Positions 31,258 through 39,339 of a stretch of 46,405 bases of DNA are shown here, one piece after another. The number at the start of each line of letters is the position of its first letter. Position 1 is the stretch's first letter. The notes beneath the pieces were generated by a model. The model was given only the letters and a program-made list of their open reading frames with translations, did not search any database and was not told the origin of the DNA. This stretch comes from a virus: the IMG/VR virus record IMGVR_UViG_3300046517_000793, positions 1-46,405 of that record; one strand, given 5' to 3'. Both the position numbers and the translations under genes were made by a program.

Positions 31258-31419
31258 TTACGCGCGGAGCCCCGGGAGAAAGATAAAGAAGGTCAGGAGC
31301 AGCACCGCAATCCACGCCAGCCAGCTGCTCGCCCAGTTGAAGACAGCGACCTGGGGAACCGGCAACAGGCTCAAAAACCACAGGAAAAGATCTACGACCA
31401 GCAAGATCTCGATAATCAT
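31258..31419 (-). CDS. Small two-helix membrane protein (53 aa)
   Basis: ATG at 31419, one base after the previous stop. Almost entirely hydrophobic: MIIEILLVVDLFLWFLSLLP then PQVAVFNWASSWLAWIAVLL, ending TFFIFLPGLRA. This is a two-helix hairpin with aromatic residues. It sits in the late operon near portal and scaffold. It may be a holin-like or membrane-associated morphogenesis protein; nothing decides between these. Confidence 0.55.
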   Translation of the reverse strand: MIIEILLVVDLFLWFLSLLPVPQVAVFNWASSWLAWIAVLLLTFFIFLPGLRA

Positions 31420-31420
31420 G

Positions 31421-31624
31421 CTACTTCCCGCGTGCACCGCGGCCTCCTCGATAGTTGGGGCCGCCGGGCGCCGCGCCTTTGGCGCGAGCGATATCACCGA
31501 TCACCGGGCCGGGAACACCCTGCGCCTTAAGCTGCGCAGCCCGACCGCCCATCCCCAGCTGATTGGATTTGCCCTGAAAGCTACCGGTCTTCTTGGTGCC
31601 GCCCGGAACTGGAACGCGTGCCAT
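31421..31624 (-). CDS. Small Gly-rich basic protein (67 aa)
   Basis: Start MARVPVPGGTKKTGSFQGKS, end RGGRGARGK. Gly, Arg and Lys dominate, with one helix (GGRAAQLKAQGVPGPVIGDI). Ten bases separate it from the portal stop. It may help packaging or bind DNA, but nothing is recognised. Confidence 0.55.
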   Translation of the reverse strand: MARVPVPGGTKKTGSFQGKSNQLGMGGRAAQLKAQGVPGPVIGDIARAKGAAPGGPNYRGGRGARGK

Positions 31625-31633
31625 CGCTACCTC

Positions 31634-33988
31634 CTATGGTGTGCCTTGCCCGGTTTGCGGGGTCAGCCGCGGGCCACCGCCTTGGGTGCCGGGGGTCATG
31701 CCTGACGAGCCCGGGGGCGGCGGGACGAGGCGAATGGGGGCGGGAATACGCGGCGCGGTGATCCCCGACGTGGGTGGCCCGCCAGGCGCGTTGTGCTGCC
31801 CCTGTGGCCCCTGAAGATGCGGCGCGCTGGCGGGGTTGCCGCCCGGCGGTGAAGCATGCCCTGGACCCCCCGCGGCCGGGGCAGGAATGCCTCCGGGTTG
31901 TTGACCGGGGACCATACCGTTGGCCGACATCCCGGCCTGGTTCATCGCCTCCATCGAGGGAAGGTGCTCGGCAAAGGCGTCGGAGAGATCGAGGCGATCG
32001 TCCATCCGCTTGATGAGCTCCCCCGCCAGCCATTCCGGCGAGATACCCGGGACACGCTGAAGGAGAGGGATCAGCTGCACCGCATTCTGCACCTCTTGGG
32101 TCTTGTTGGGCCGCCCGGTGCTGCCGGCCTGAACTTCCAGGTAGACATTGCGGGCGACCGCATCGCGGTCGATGTCGGGCCACACCGCGCCCTGGCCGAC
32201 GACTTTATTCACCGTGTCGTTTGACACGTTGAGGAGGAGGATCTGCCCGCCGTCTTGCGCCAGCTGGGTCAGCATGCCGTCCATGTCATCCATCGTGGAG
32301 GAAAGGTCGGTGCCCCGCGCACTCTCGGCAACCGAGGTCTCGGTCGCCGTTGCACGCGCGGTCTGGCCCATATCGGCCTGTTGCTGCCCCAAGACCCGGT
32401 AAGTGTCTTCCATCGAGGGGTTGGTATCGTACAAAGCCGGGTCGATCGGCGGCATCTTGAAGGGCTGAAGTAAGTCGTCGATCTTCTCGCCGACCTGGAG
32501 AGCGTTGAGCTCGATGACCGCGTTGGCAGGGTGAGTGCGCAGCTTCGCCTTGTCTTCCTCTTCCAGCCGGCCGCCGGCGACGGCGATCTTGGGCCGGTTG
32601 GCCTGACGGTGCTCGCGCAAGCCCTGGCGTGCGCGGTTGAGCTCCAGTTGCATGTTCCAGAGTAAGTCGATATCGGACGGGGGAAAGATCCGGTCGGGGT
32701 GGTAGCTTTCGTTAAAAACGATGGTGTACCAGGGCCAGAAGCGCTCGGTGTAGATATCGGGCTCGGAGGGCTCTTGGAGAAAATCCGGGTAACCATCGCA
32801 GACGGTGTAAACCAGGCGGTCCTTGCGGTGGTAGATCTGCCAGACCACCGCATAGACGTTCGACTGCATGTCTTGGTAACGCGCGTCCCTTGTCACGTCG
32901 ACATAGGGCAAGGTGCCCTGATCGGTGTCGGAAGGATTGGTGATCCCGTCGGCTCGCCACGCACGATAGTTCTGCCCGACATCGACCTTGTAGATCTCCT
33001 CAATCTGGTCGGGCGTCATAAAGAACTCTTCAGCGACCCAGTCGGCGCCAAGAAACTCGCGGATGCTCTTGCACTTCAGATCGGGGATGATGTTGGTGCT
33101 TTCCGGGTAGTCGAAGACCAGCCCCTCGCGGATTATCAGCTGCGGCGTACTGGCGAGGGACTGGATCGCCAGCCGGAGCTCTTCCGCCTTGGCCTCTTCA
33201 AGCTGGAATTTCTCGTCAGCCAGGTCAGCGCTCAAGCGCTCGATCGTCGCCAGCTGCTCGCTCATATCGGCGATCCGCGCCTCGACATCGGGGCGCATCC
33301 GCATGGCGCGCTGAAAACCCAATTTGACGTAGGCGACCCCGCAACAGATGGCTCGCCGCGTGGCGAGTTTCATCATCGTCTTAAACGGGTGCACCTGTTC
33401 GTCGACGTTGTAATTGTAAAGTAGCCGCAGGGTGTTCGCGACCTTGTCGAGCATCGAATTGTAAGCGTGCACCCGCTGCGCGTCTTCGATGATCGCCTGT
33501 GACGACTGGTCGACCGGCAAGCCTAATTGCCCGGCCAGCTGGCTATTCTGCTGGGCCATCGCCAGGGATTGCAGGGAGCCATCCCAGATCGTCGCAATCA
33601 TCCGCTCGCGCCGGCGCGCGGTGATCGTCGGGTTGCTGGCGTAGATCGCCGCGGTGCGGTTCTGCACGTGGCGCAGCGCGATGTTGCAGATGTAGCGGTC
33701 GTCATCCATCCCGGTCGAGTTGGGCCATTGCTTGCCCAGGGTGAAATCCATCGATTTGCGCATGCGCTCAAAGGCTGGCTTCCAGTGCTGCCGGGCGCGC
33801 ATGACGCGGGCATTCCACACCTTGACAAGCTCGGCGCGCGGCCGCGGCGGATCGGGTCGCTCGCGCGGGATCTGGGTCGGGCGCTTACGCCCTGACGGGA
33901 GATCGTCCTGGTAGGGCGCCTCGGGCTGCCAGTTCTGCGCCCCAGGATCCAGAGAACCAGGGGAGGATGGACCGCGACTGTCACTCAT
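31634..33988 (-). CDS. Portal protein
   Basis: 784 aa. The N-terminus is Pro/Arg-rich, then ELVKVWNARVMRARQHWKPA begins the clip/wing region. Portal-type elements include LGKQWP, CNIALRHVQNRTAAIYASNP, a central helical part (LWNMQLELNRARQGLREHRQ), and the stem region with DRLDLSDAFAEHLPSMEAMN. The last 100 residues are Gly/Pro/Gln-rich and disordered (VPGQQPGGIPAPAAGGPG). It has the size of podovirus portals, forms the dodecameric DNA gate and lies right after TerL. Confidence 0.85.
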   Translation of the reverse strand: MSDSRGPSSPGSLDPGAQNWQPEAPYQDDLPSGRKRPTQIPRERPDPPRPRAELVKVWNARVMRARQHWKPAFERMRKSMDFTLGKQWPNSTGMDDDRYICNIALRHVQNRTAAIYASNPTITARRRERMIATIWDGSLQSLAMAQQNSQLAGQLGLPVDQSSQAIIEDAQRVHAYNSMLDKVANTLRLLYNYNVDEQVHPFKTMMKLATRRAICCGVAYVKLGFQRAMRMRPDVEARIADMSEQLATIERLSADLADEKFQLEEAKAEELRLAIQSLASTPQLIIREGLVFDYPESTNIIPDLKCKSIREFLGADWVAEEFFMTPDQIEEIYKVDVGQNYRAWRADGITNPSDTDQGTLPYVDVTRDARYQDMQSNVYAVVWQIYHRKDRLVYTVCDGYPDFLQEPSEPDIYTERFWPWYTIVFNESYHPDRIFPPSDIDLLWNMQLELNRARQGLREHRQANRPKIAVAGGRLEEEDKAKLRTHPANAVIELNALQVGEKIDDLLQPFKMPPIDPALYDTNPSMEDTYRVLGQQQADMGQTARATATETSVAESARGTDLSSTMDDMDGMLTQLAQDGGQILLLNVSNDTVNKVVGQGAVWPDIDRDAVARNVYLEVQAGSTGRPNKTQEVQNAVQLIPLLQRVPGISPEWLAGELIKRMDDRLDLSDAFAEHLPSMEAMNQAGMSANGMVPGQQPGGIPAPAAGGPGHASPPGGNPASAPHLQGPQGQHNAPGGPPTSGITAPRIPAPIRLVPPPPGSSGMTPGTQGGGPRLTPQTGQGTP

Positions 33989-33994
33989 GTCGTG

Positions 33995-35563
33995 TTACCA
34001 CCCCGCGGTCTGCGTGCTGATACGGTGCGTGCGATCGTGATCGGCACGCTGTTCTTTGAGCCAGCCCCAGGTGTAGGGGGTAAGGCCGGGGTCGCGCTGT
34101 TTGGGTCGGCTGGGCGCCGCCTGTTGATCCAGGCCAAGACCGATATAAGCGAGGGCGTCGACAAAATCGTCGTGCGCATCGTGCGGAAAGCGGAGGATCT
34201 GATCGCGTGCCTGGAGCCACCACGGGGCCAATTCGGGAAAGTGCACCTTGCCCATCGCCATGCGCCCCTGGATCGACTGCGCCCGGGTCTGCTTGTCGGC
34301 GATCGGGGTGACTTCGACGATGGTGCAATAGGTGTGCTCCTCCAGCATGCGCTTGCGCAGAAAGGGGCCGATCGACTTGGAGATATGAGATTTTTCCGCC
34401 CACCAGAAGATCGGCCGCTGGGTGCGCATGGTCTTGAGCATCGCCTCGACCACGGTGTCGGTGCTGGCCTGGCGCCACCACACGTGTTGGAGGATCCAGA
34501 TATCGTCGTGCTCGTCGATCCCGACGGGGATGATGCAGGTTCTATCGCGCCCCTGGAGGAGGCTGACCGCGTGATCGCTGGCGACGTAATAGCGCAGCTT
34601 CTTCGGCAGCTGGTTGGGTCGGTAGGTCTTGATGTGCTCGGCCTTGAAGAACGCGCCGCCCTCCGGCGTCGGCCGGTTCTGGTAGAGGGCGGCAAAGCCA
34701 CGGGCGTCGGCTTTCTGAAGGTTGAGGAGATATTCGCGGCCAAATCTGCCGGGCCATAAGGGTTCTCCTTTACGGCGTCCCAGGACGTCGTTTTCTTCGG
34801 CCAGAGCCGGCAGATTAATGATCTTCCAGCGCTTGGCCTCTTCTTGGTTGTAGAGATCGTTGGCCGGGTCGGTGAGCCGGCCGACAAGATCGTCCATGTG
34901 CCATCGCGTCGATACGATGAGGGCGCGACCGCGCTCGTCCATCAGACGGGTCATCACCACCTGGTTAAACCAGTTCCACAGGTGTTCCCTGATCGTCGGG
35001 CTGTCGGCCTCTAGGCGGTCTTTGAGCAGATCGTCCAAAACCAGGATGTGACCGCCGCGGCCGGTGAGCGAGCCCTTCTTGGATGAGAAAATCAACTGCC
35101 CGCCCTGGATTGTGCGCAACCGGTCGGCCGACTTGGTGTCATCACGAAGCTTGGTGTGGGGAAAGACCTGGGCATAGGCCGGAGATGTAATCACATCTCG
35201 GCAGCTGCGGCCGACGTCCTGGGAGTAGGTCTCGTTATACGTCCCAAAGATCACGTGCTGGGACGGCTGCCGACCGATAAACCAGGCCGGCAACATGATA
35301 CTAACAAGTTGGGTTTTCCCGTGCCTGGGCGGCAGGGTGATGATGAGGCGCGGGATGCGACCAGCCTCGAACTCCTCCAGGGCCGCGCCCATGATGCGGT
35401 GAAATTTCTGGGCATCGTACAGCGAGCGATCGACATCGTCGGGCTCGGAGGGGAACGGCATCATCAACTTGGTAAACGGGATCAGTTCTTCACGCGCCCG
35501 TTCGAGCGCGATCATGCGCTTCAGGAGGGTTTCGTAACGCTCGGTGGTCGGGTCGATGGTCAT
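33995..35563 (-). CDS. terL: Terminase large subunit
   Basis: 522 aa from the ATG at 35563, which overlaps the stop of the preceding gene by one base (TGATG); the long upstream reading is not a real N-terminus. Walker A is LPPRHGKTQ near residue 78, Walker B ILVLDDLLKD near 175, and the coupling motif STRW follows. The nuclease domain has YYVASDHAVSL, FWWAEKSHISKSIG and DDFVDALAYIGLG with its conserved acidic residues. It packages DNA and cuts concatemers. The portal gene starts 6 bp downstream of its stop. Confidence 0.92.
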   Translation of the reverse strand: MTIDPTTERYETLLKRMIALERAREELIPFTKLMMPFPSEPDDVDRSLYDAQKFHRIMGAALEEFEAGRIPRLIITLPPRHGKTQLVSIMLPAWFIGRQPSQHVIFGTYNETYSQDVGRSCRDVITSPAYAQVFPHTKLRDDTKSADRLRTIQGGQLIFSSKKGSLTGRGGHILVLDDLLKDRLEADSPTIREHLWNWFNQVVMTRLMDERGRALIVSTRWHMDDLVGRLTDPANDLYNQEEAKRWKIINLPALAEENDVLGRRKGEPLWPGRFGREYLLNLQKADARGFAALYQNRPTPEGGAFFKAEHIKTYRPNQLPKKLRYYVASDHAVSLLQGRDRTCIIPVGIDEHDDIWILQHVWWRQASTDTVVEAMLKTMRTQRPIFWWAEKSHISKSIGPFLRKRMLEEHTYCTIVEVTPIADKQTRAQSIQGRMAMGKVHFPELAPWWLQARDQILRFPHDAHDDFVDALAYIGLGLDQQAAPSRPKQRDPGLTPYTWGWLKEQRADHDRTHRISTQTAGW

Positions 35564-36117
35564 CAACCGCGCCGGATACCGGTGCGCGGCAGGCTGCCGA
35601 TACCGGGGCGCAGCGGGAGGCGACCGCTGGGGCCCTGCGGCATACCAACACCACGGACACCGGCACCCGGCGGGGTCATCGGGTTGTAGCCGCCGGGGGT
35701 GGCGCTGTTCGGGGCGCCCGGCGGGGCCACACCGGTAAAGGCTCGACCGGGCAGCGAGACTGGCGACGGGGCACCCGGAATACCGGGTGCCCCGCCCGGC
35801 GCTGGAGCTCCGACGCCGCCGGGGGCGATGCTTCCTGGTAGGGATCCTGCCCCCATGCCGGGACCCGGTAGACCAGGAGAAGGACCGCCGCTCGGGGCTG
35901 CGCCGCCGCCGGGCGGGGCTAACGCCGCTGGGCCGCCCGGGAGGGGAGGAGCCTGCGGCGGTAGTCTGGAAGGGATACCCGCGGTCGGCGGCAAGCCGCC
36001 GCCGCCGGCGCCAAGCAGACCAGCGCCGCCGGGCATGCCGACAGCCTGCATGTTGCCGCCTTGGCCCATCTGAGCCATCGCCGCTTGCATCTGCTGCATG
36101 AATTGCGGGGTACACAT
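35563..36117 (-). CDS. Gly/Pro-rich low-complexity protein before TerL (184 aa)
   Basis: Begins MCTPQFMQQMQAAMAQMGQG, then is almost entirely Gly, Pro and Ala (APPGGGAAPSGGPSPGLPG and similar), ending LPLRPGIGSLPRTGIRRG. It has no folded domain. Such a protein could be a disordered virion component or a decoration. Its stop overlaps the terL start. A short M/Q helix at the start may be the only ordered part. Confidence 0.55.
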   Translation of the reverse strand: MCTPQFMQQMQAAMAQMGQGGNMQAVGMPGGAGLLGAGGGGLPPTAGIPSRLPPQAPPLPGGPAALAPPGGGAAPSGGPSPGLPGPGMGAGSLPGSIAPGGVGAPAPGGAPGIPGAPSPVSLPGRAFTGVAPPGAPNSATPGGYNPMTPPGAGVRGVGMPQGPSGRLPLRPGIGSLPRTGIRRG

Positions 36118-36129
36118 GGCGGATTTCTT

Positions 36130-36597
36130 TCAAGTCATGGTGAAGGCGGGGGTCGTGGCGCTCTTGAGGGGAACGATCGACGAGGCTTGTGCGGTCGCTG
36201 GGCCAGCGGCGAGGGTGTTGGCGGGGAAGGTCGTGGTGTAGGTCCCGGGGGTGCCGGGGGTGACCGGGGCGCTGCGGATCGCCACGATCGCGGCCGCCTG
36301 GGTGAGTTGAACCTGGACCGCCGGCGGGAGGTAGAGGATGGTGGGATCGACATCGATCGTACCGGAGACGACGAGGGCAGCGGTGTGCGCCTGGCCAGCG
36401 GGGGTTGTTATGGCGAAGGTTGCGCCAGGCCCGGAATGGTACTCCCTGAAGGACTGCCGGAGGATCTTGAAGACCGCCAAGGTCGGATGCGGCGGCGGGG
36501 CCGAGACTGCGAGGGGAGCCGGGGCCGGGGCCGGGGGCGGGGCGTCTTCCGCCTGGGCTTCAGCTTCCGGCGCGGGTTCTTTGGTTTTCTTGGGCAT
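36130..36597 (-). CDS. Hypothetical beta-type protein with Ala/Pro-rich N-terminus (155 aa)
   Basis: ATG at 36597 has TTAGGAG about eight bases upstream, so this shorter start is preferred over 36666. After MPKKTKEPAPEAEAQAEDAP, a disordered linker, comes a beta-rich domain (FREYHSGPGATFAITTPAGQ, then ALVVSGTIDVDPTILYLPP) ending FPANTLAAGPATAQ. It could be a small decoration or tail protein. Function unknown. Confidence 0.6.
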   Translation of the reverse strand: MPKKTKEPAPEAEAQAEDAPPPAPAPAPLAVSAPPPHPTLAVFKILRQSFREYHSGPGATFAITTPAGQAHTAALVVSGTIDVDPTILYLPPAVQVQLTQAAAIVAIRSAPVTPGTPGTYTTTFPANTLAAGPATAQASSIVPLKSATTPAFTMT

Positions 36598-36607
36598 CCG
36601 AGGTCTC

Positions 36608-37081
36608 CTAAACTGCGGGCGCTTCAACGACAGCCTCGTTGGACTTGGGCGCATCGGCCGAGCCATTGGCGTTAACCGCGCTGACGGTGCAAGTCATCGT
36701 CTTGCCGACATCATCGGGGTCCGTGATGTCGTAGCGCGCGTCGTCGATACCAGCATCCGCGCCATCGAGCTGCCACAGGTAATGATATTCAGTGGGTTCT
36801 CCCACCCACTCGCCCATGGTGCAGACCATTTGCGCGCCCTCCTGGTAGACGTGAGGCACCGCCAGGTTGATCGGGGCCGAGTTCGCCGGGAGCATCAGGG
36901 CGATATCGCCGGAAGTCTCGGTATATTTGGGGGTGCCGACCCAGATCCGCGGCGCGGCTGGGGCGTCCGGGGGCGCGACCTCGACGTAGAGTTCCCCCGC
37001 AGCAAGACTGCCGGCTTTTGGCGGCAGAAAACCGACGCGGTAGGTACTCATCAGAGTGACAGTTTCGAGATCAACAGTCAT
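36608..37081 (-). CDS. Ig-like fold virion protein (157 aa)
   Basis: Start at ATG 37081, eight bases after GGAG; a GTG at 37087 is too close to it. The protein is beta-rich, with a C-terminal part that has an Ig/BIG-like ending (DVGKTMTCTVSAVNANGSAD). YHYLWQLDGADAGIDD lies before it. Such domains occur on phage heads and tails and often bind carbohydrate on the cell surface. It is located in the tail/accessory cluster. The exact role is unknown. Confidence 0.65.
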   Translation of the reverse strand: MTVDLETVTLMSTYRVGFLPPKAGSLAAGELYVEVAPPDAPAAPRIWVGTPKYTETSGDIALMLPANSAPINLAVPHVYQEGAQMVCTMGEWVGEPTEYHYLWQLDGADAGIDDARYDITDPDDVGKTMTCTVSAVNANGSADAPKSNEAVVEAPAV

Positions 37082-37141
37082 CTTCACTTCTCCGAAAGAG
37101 CGGGTTCCTTGCTCAAGCCAGCAACGTAATCCTTCCCTCCG

Positions 37142-38401
37142 TTAGAAGGCGCTTAGTGCTGTGCGTTTCCATGTATTCGTACCAACGCAAACATATATGT
37201 AACTTGTATCCGCCTCGATGGTGCCTGTATTGCAGGCAGCACTGGAGCTAGCCGGCGTGTTGAACGTAGGCAGTCTTATCTGCCCGGCCCCCGCAATTTC
37301 AAATAATGGCGTGCTACCGCCACCATTATAGAAATTGAAGCTGCCCGTGCCGGGGACCGACAATTGAAGAGGTATATTAACGTCGGTGCCATTGACGGCG
37401 ATGGCCGGCGGTATCGCGACAGTCCCAGCGGTGAACTGCAAGTAAGACGTGGCATTGTTGAACAGGTCGATCACCACGTTTTTCGACCGGGAGTAAGTGT
37501 CCTCGACTACCAACCCTTGGGAGGCGAAATTCAGATTCATCGAGGTCAACCCCCCGGCGAGCGTCGTGCTCGCATAAATCTGGGCCGCTGGGCTGGTGGG
37601 ATTGGCGTTACCCGGTCCCAGCGACCAGAAGTCGATCGCCTGCATTCGCCCGAGTTGGATCGCTGGGACCGGCGTCGTATCGGTATCGACGCCACTGGCG
37701 CCCAGGATTGCGTTGGCCGCGAAGTTGATGCCTACCAGAAAATGCCCGCCGGGGGCTGCACCGCCTCCTGCATTATTAAGAATGCCGATTCCATAGGAGC
37801 AATCACCGTTGGTGATTGAGGGATCTCCGCAAGCAATCTGCGTATTGATCAGTTCGCTGCCCGACCCGCTGCGAAACCCATACGGCGAAATACCCAAGGG
37901 GGTAAGCGCGCTAGGACCAACATTGATGATGTCGAACTCGTTGGCCTGCGCCGGGCCCCTAGATCCCGGGTAAGCTCTGGTCTGCCCGAACACTCCATAG
38001 GCCGAATGCGTCACGTTGGCGCTGTCCTGCAACGCGATGCCGCCTACCCCGAACGTGTCGCAGGGCGCCGACGTTGTGCACAGCGCCATATCCGCGCCGC
38101 CAGTGATGGCGAACCCCCCGACATTCGAGTGGGTCAGCGCCGTCATCGTCGTGATCTCGGTGGTGTTGGGGATATTGTTGATAATGAAGTTGTTGGTCCT
38201 GGTGCTTCCCGGCGGCCCCATATAGGAAGGCGGGGCCGCCGTAAGCGTGCTGAACGGCACTGGCTTCGCCGGCTGCTTCGCGGTCGGGCTGGGATTGCCA
38301 AGCACGGTCTGCGGCGGGATGTTGCCAGAGTTCTGGGCGAGCGCGGGAAAGCCGGCAAACGCCAGCGCACCGGCCAGTGCCAGGACCAGCCGGCAGATCA
38401 T
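37142..38401 (-). CDS. Tail-fibre-type protein with an N-terminal signal-peptide-like segment (419 aa)
   Basis: ATG at 38401 overlaps the stop of the preceding tail gene as ATGA, and this defines the N-terminus. It reads [20 protein letters not shown] then LAQNSGNIPPQTVLGNPS: a hydrophobic core and an ALAQ cleavage-like site, typical of exported proteins and odd in a phage tail protein. The TVLGNPS motif is common in tail-fibre stems. The remainder is beta-rich with Asn/Gly/Ser content and a C-terminal domain (SAACNTGTIEADTSYIYVCV, then NTWKRTALSAF). Confidence 0.7.
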   Translation of the reverse strand: MICRLVLALAGALAFAGFPALAQNSGNIPPQTVLGNPSPTAKQPAKPVPFSTLTAAPPSYMGPPGSTRTNNFIINNIPNTTEITTMTALTHSNVGGFAITGGADMALCTTSAPCDTFGVGGIALQDSANVTHSAYGVFGQTRAYPGSRGPAQANEFDIINVGPSALTPLGISPYGFRSGSGSELINTQIACGDPSITNGDCSYGIGILNNAGGGAAPGGHFLVGINFAANAILGASGVDTDTTPVPAIQLGRMQAIDFWSLGPGNANPTSPAAQIYASTTLAGGLTSMNLNFASQGLVVEDTYSRSKNVVIDLFNNATSYLQFTAGTVAIPPAIAVNGTDVNIPLQLSVPGTGSFNFYNGGGSTPLFEIAGAGQIRLPTFNTPASSSAACNTGTIEADTSYIYVCVGTNTWKRTALSAF

Positions 38402-39339
38402 ACCGTCCCCCACAAGGTGCCGAGCCACATCAGGGTCACCGAAGCAAAATCCGAGTAAAGGGTGTATGTCGCGTTATTGTCGATGGTTGCCGCGGCGGCG
38501 ATGGTGATCGGGGTGCTGCCGGCCGTGCCGAGCGCATCCTTGACGGTGACCATCTGTCCAATCACACGACCATTGCCGATGGTAATCGTCGCACCGCCGG
38601 GTACCTGGACCAGAAGCGTGTAATTCGCACCGGTGGGCGGGGTAAAGCCGCCGGAGTTAGTAAAAGGCGGCAGGGTAAAGGCTTGCGGCAGCGTGAAAAC
38701 AAAGATCTGCACGATATCGCCGGCGACGGCGGGCTGGGTGAGGGTGATCCGGTTGGCCACCCCTGTTTCGTTGTAGTCATCGGTTGGGGTCAACAGGAGA
38801 CCGCGGCGGAAAACCTGGGTGCGCTGCGGGATAGAGGGGTCGAGCAGCAAGGTGCTGCCGTTCCGGTCGGGACCCTCGAAAACCGTCTGAGTGGTGGTGG
38901 CGACGTAGACGTAGCGAGCGGTGTTGGTCGGCCCCGGTGGCAAGGCGTTCTGCCAGTTTTGCACCTCCTGGGACGCATGATTGGCCCACCAGCGCGAGGA
39001 CCAGTGATCCCCGGTGACATCCATAAAAGCCAGGATATTAGGCGGGATAGTGTCCGGCATGTACTCAGCCCAGGCCCCCGCCAGGGTCGCGTAGTCCGAG
39101 GCCGCGGCAGTACCGTCCTGCCCGGCGATCTCGGGCGGGGTGAACCGCGGCTGGGTTTTCAGCGAACCATCGCTGTTGAGGCTGGTGCCGACCCAGGCGA
39201 TGACATCCGAGATCACCTTGGCAGTCCGAGCGTACTCACTGTCGAGTTTGTCACCGGGGGGTGGCGCGGTGGGGTTGTTCACCTGGAAAGAGGTGAAAGA
39301 ATACTGCGGCTTAAGCGGCTTGGGTTGAGGTGCGCTCAT
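38398..39339 (-). CDS. Tail-fibre/anchor protein 2 (313 aa)
   Basis: ATG at 39339 overlaps the stop of the large tail-fibre gene as ATGA. The N-terminal part ([20 protein letters not shown]) and the [10 protein letters not shown] motif near residue 115 repeat the same elements of the larger fibre, so the two share an anchor domain. The C-terminal part is beta-rich ([20 protein letters not shown]). It may be a second fibre or adhesin attached at the same site. Confidence 0.75.
   Translation of the reverse strand: MSAPQPKPLKPQYSFTSFQVNNPTAPPPGDKLDSEYARTAKVISDVIAWVGTSLNSDGSLKTQPRFTPPEIAGQDGTAAASDYATLAGAWAEYMPDTIPPNILAFMDVTGDHWSSRWWANHASQEVQNWQNALPPGPTNTARYVYVATTTQTVFEGPDRNGSTLLLDPSIPQRTQVFRRGLLLTPTDDYNETGVANRITLTQPAVAGDIVQIFVFTLPQAFTLPPFTNSGGFTPPTGANYTLLVQVPGGATITIGNGRVIGQMVTVKDALGTAGSTPITIAAAATIDNNATYTLYSDFASVTLMWLGTLWGTV

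Noticed and set aside
33995-36133. Extended terL reading from 36133 (712 codons)
   Set aside because: The first 190 codons are Arg/Ser-rich, lie over the Gly/Pro-rich gene, and the TGATG overlap at 35563 marks the real start.
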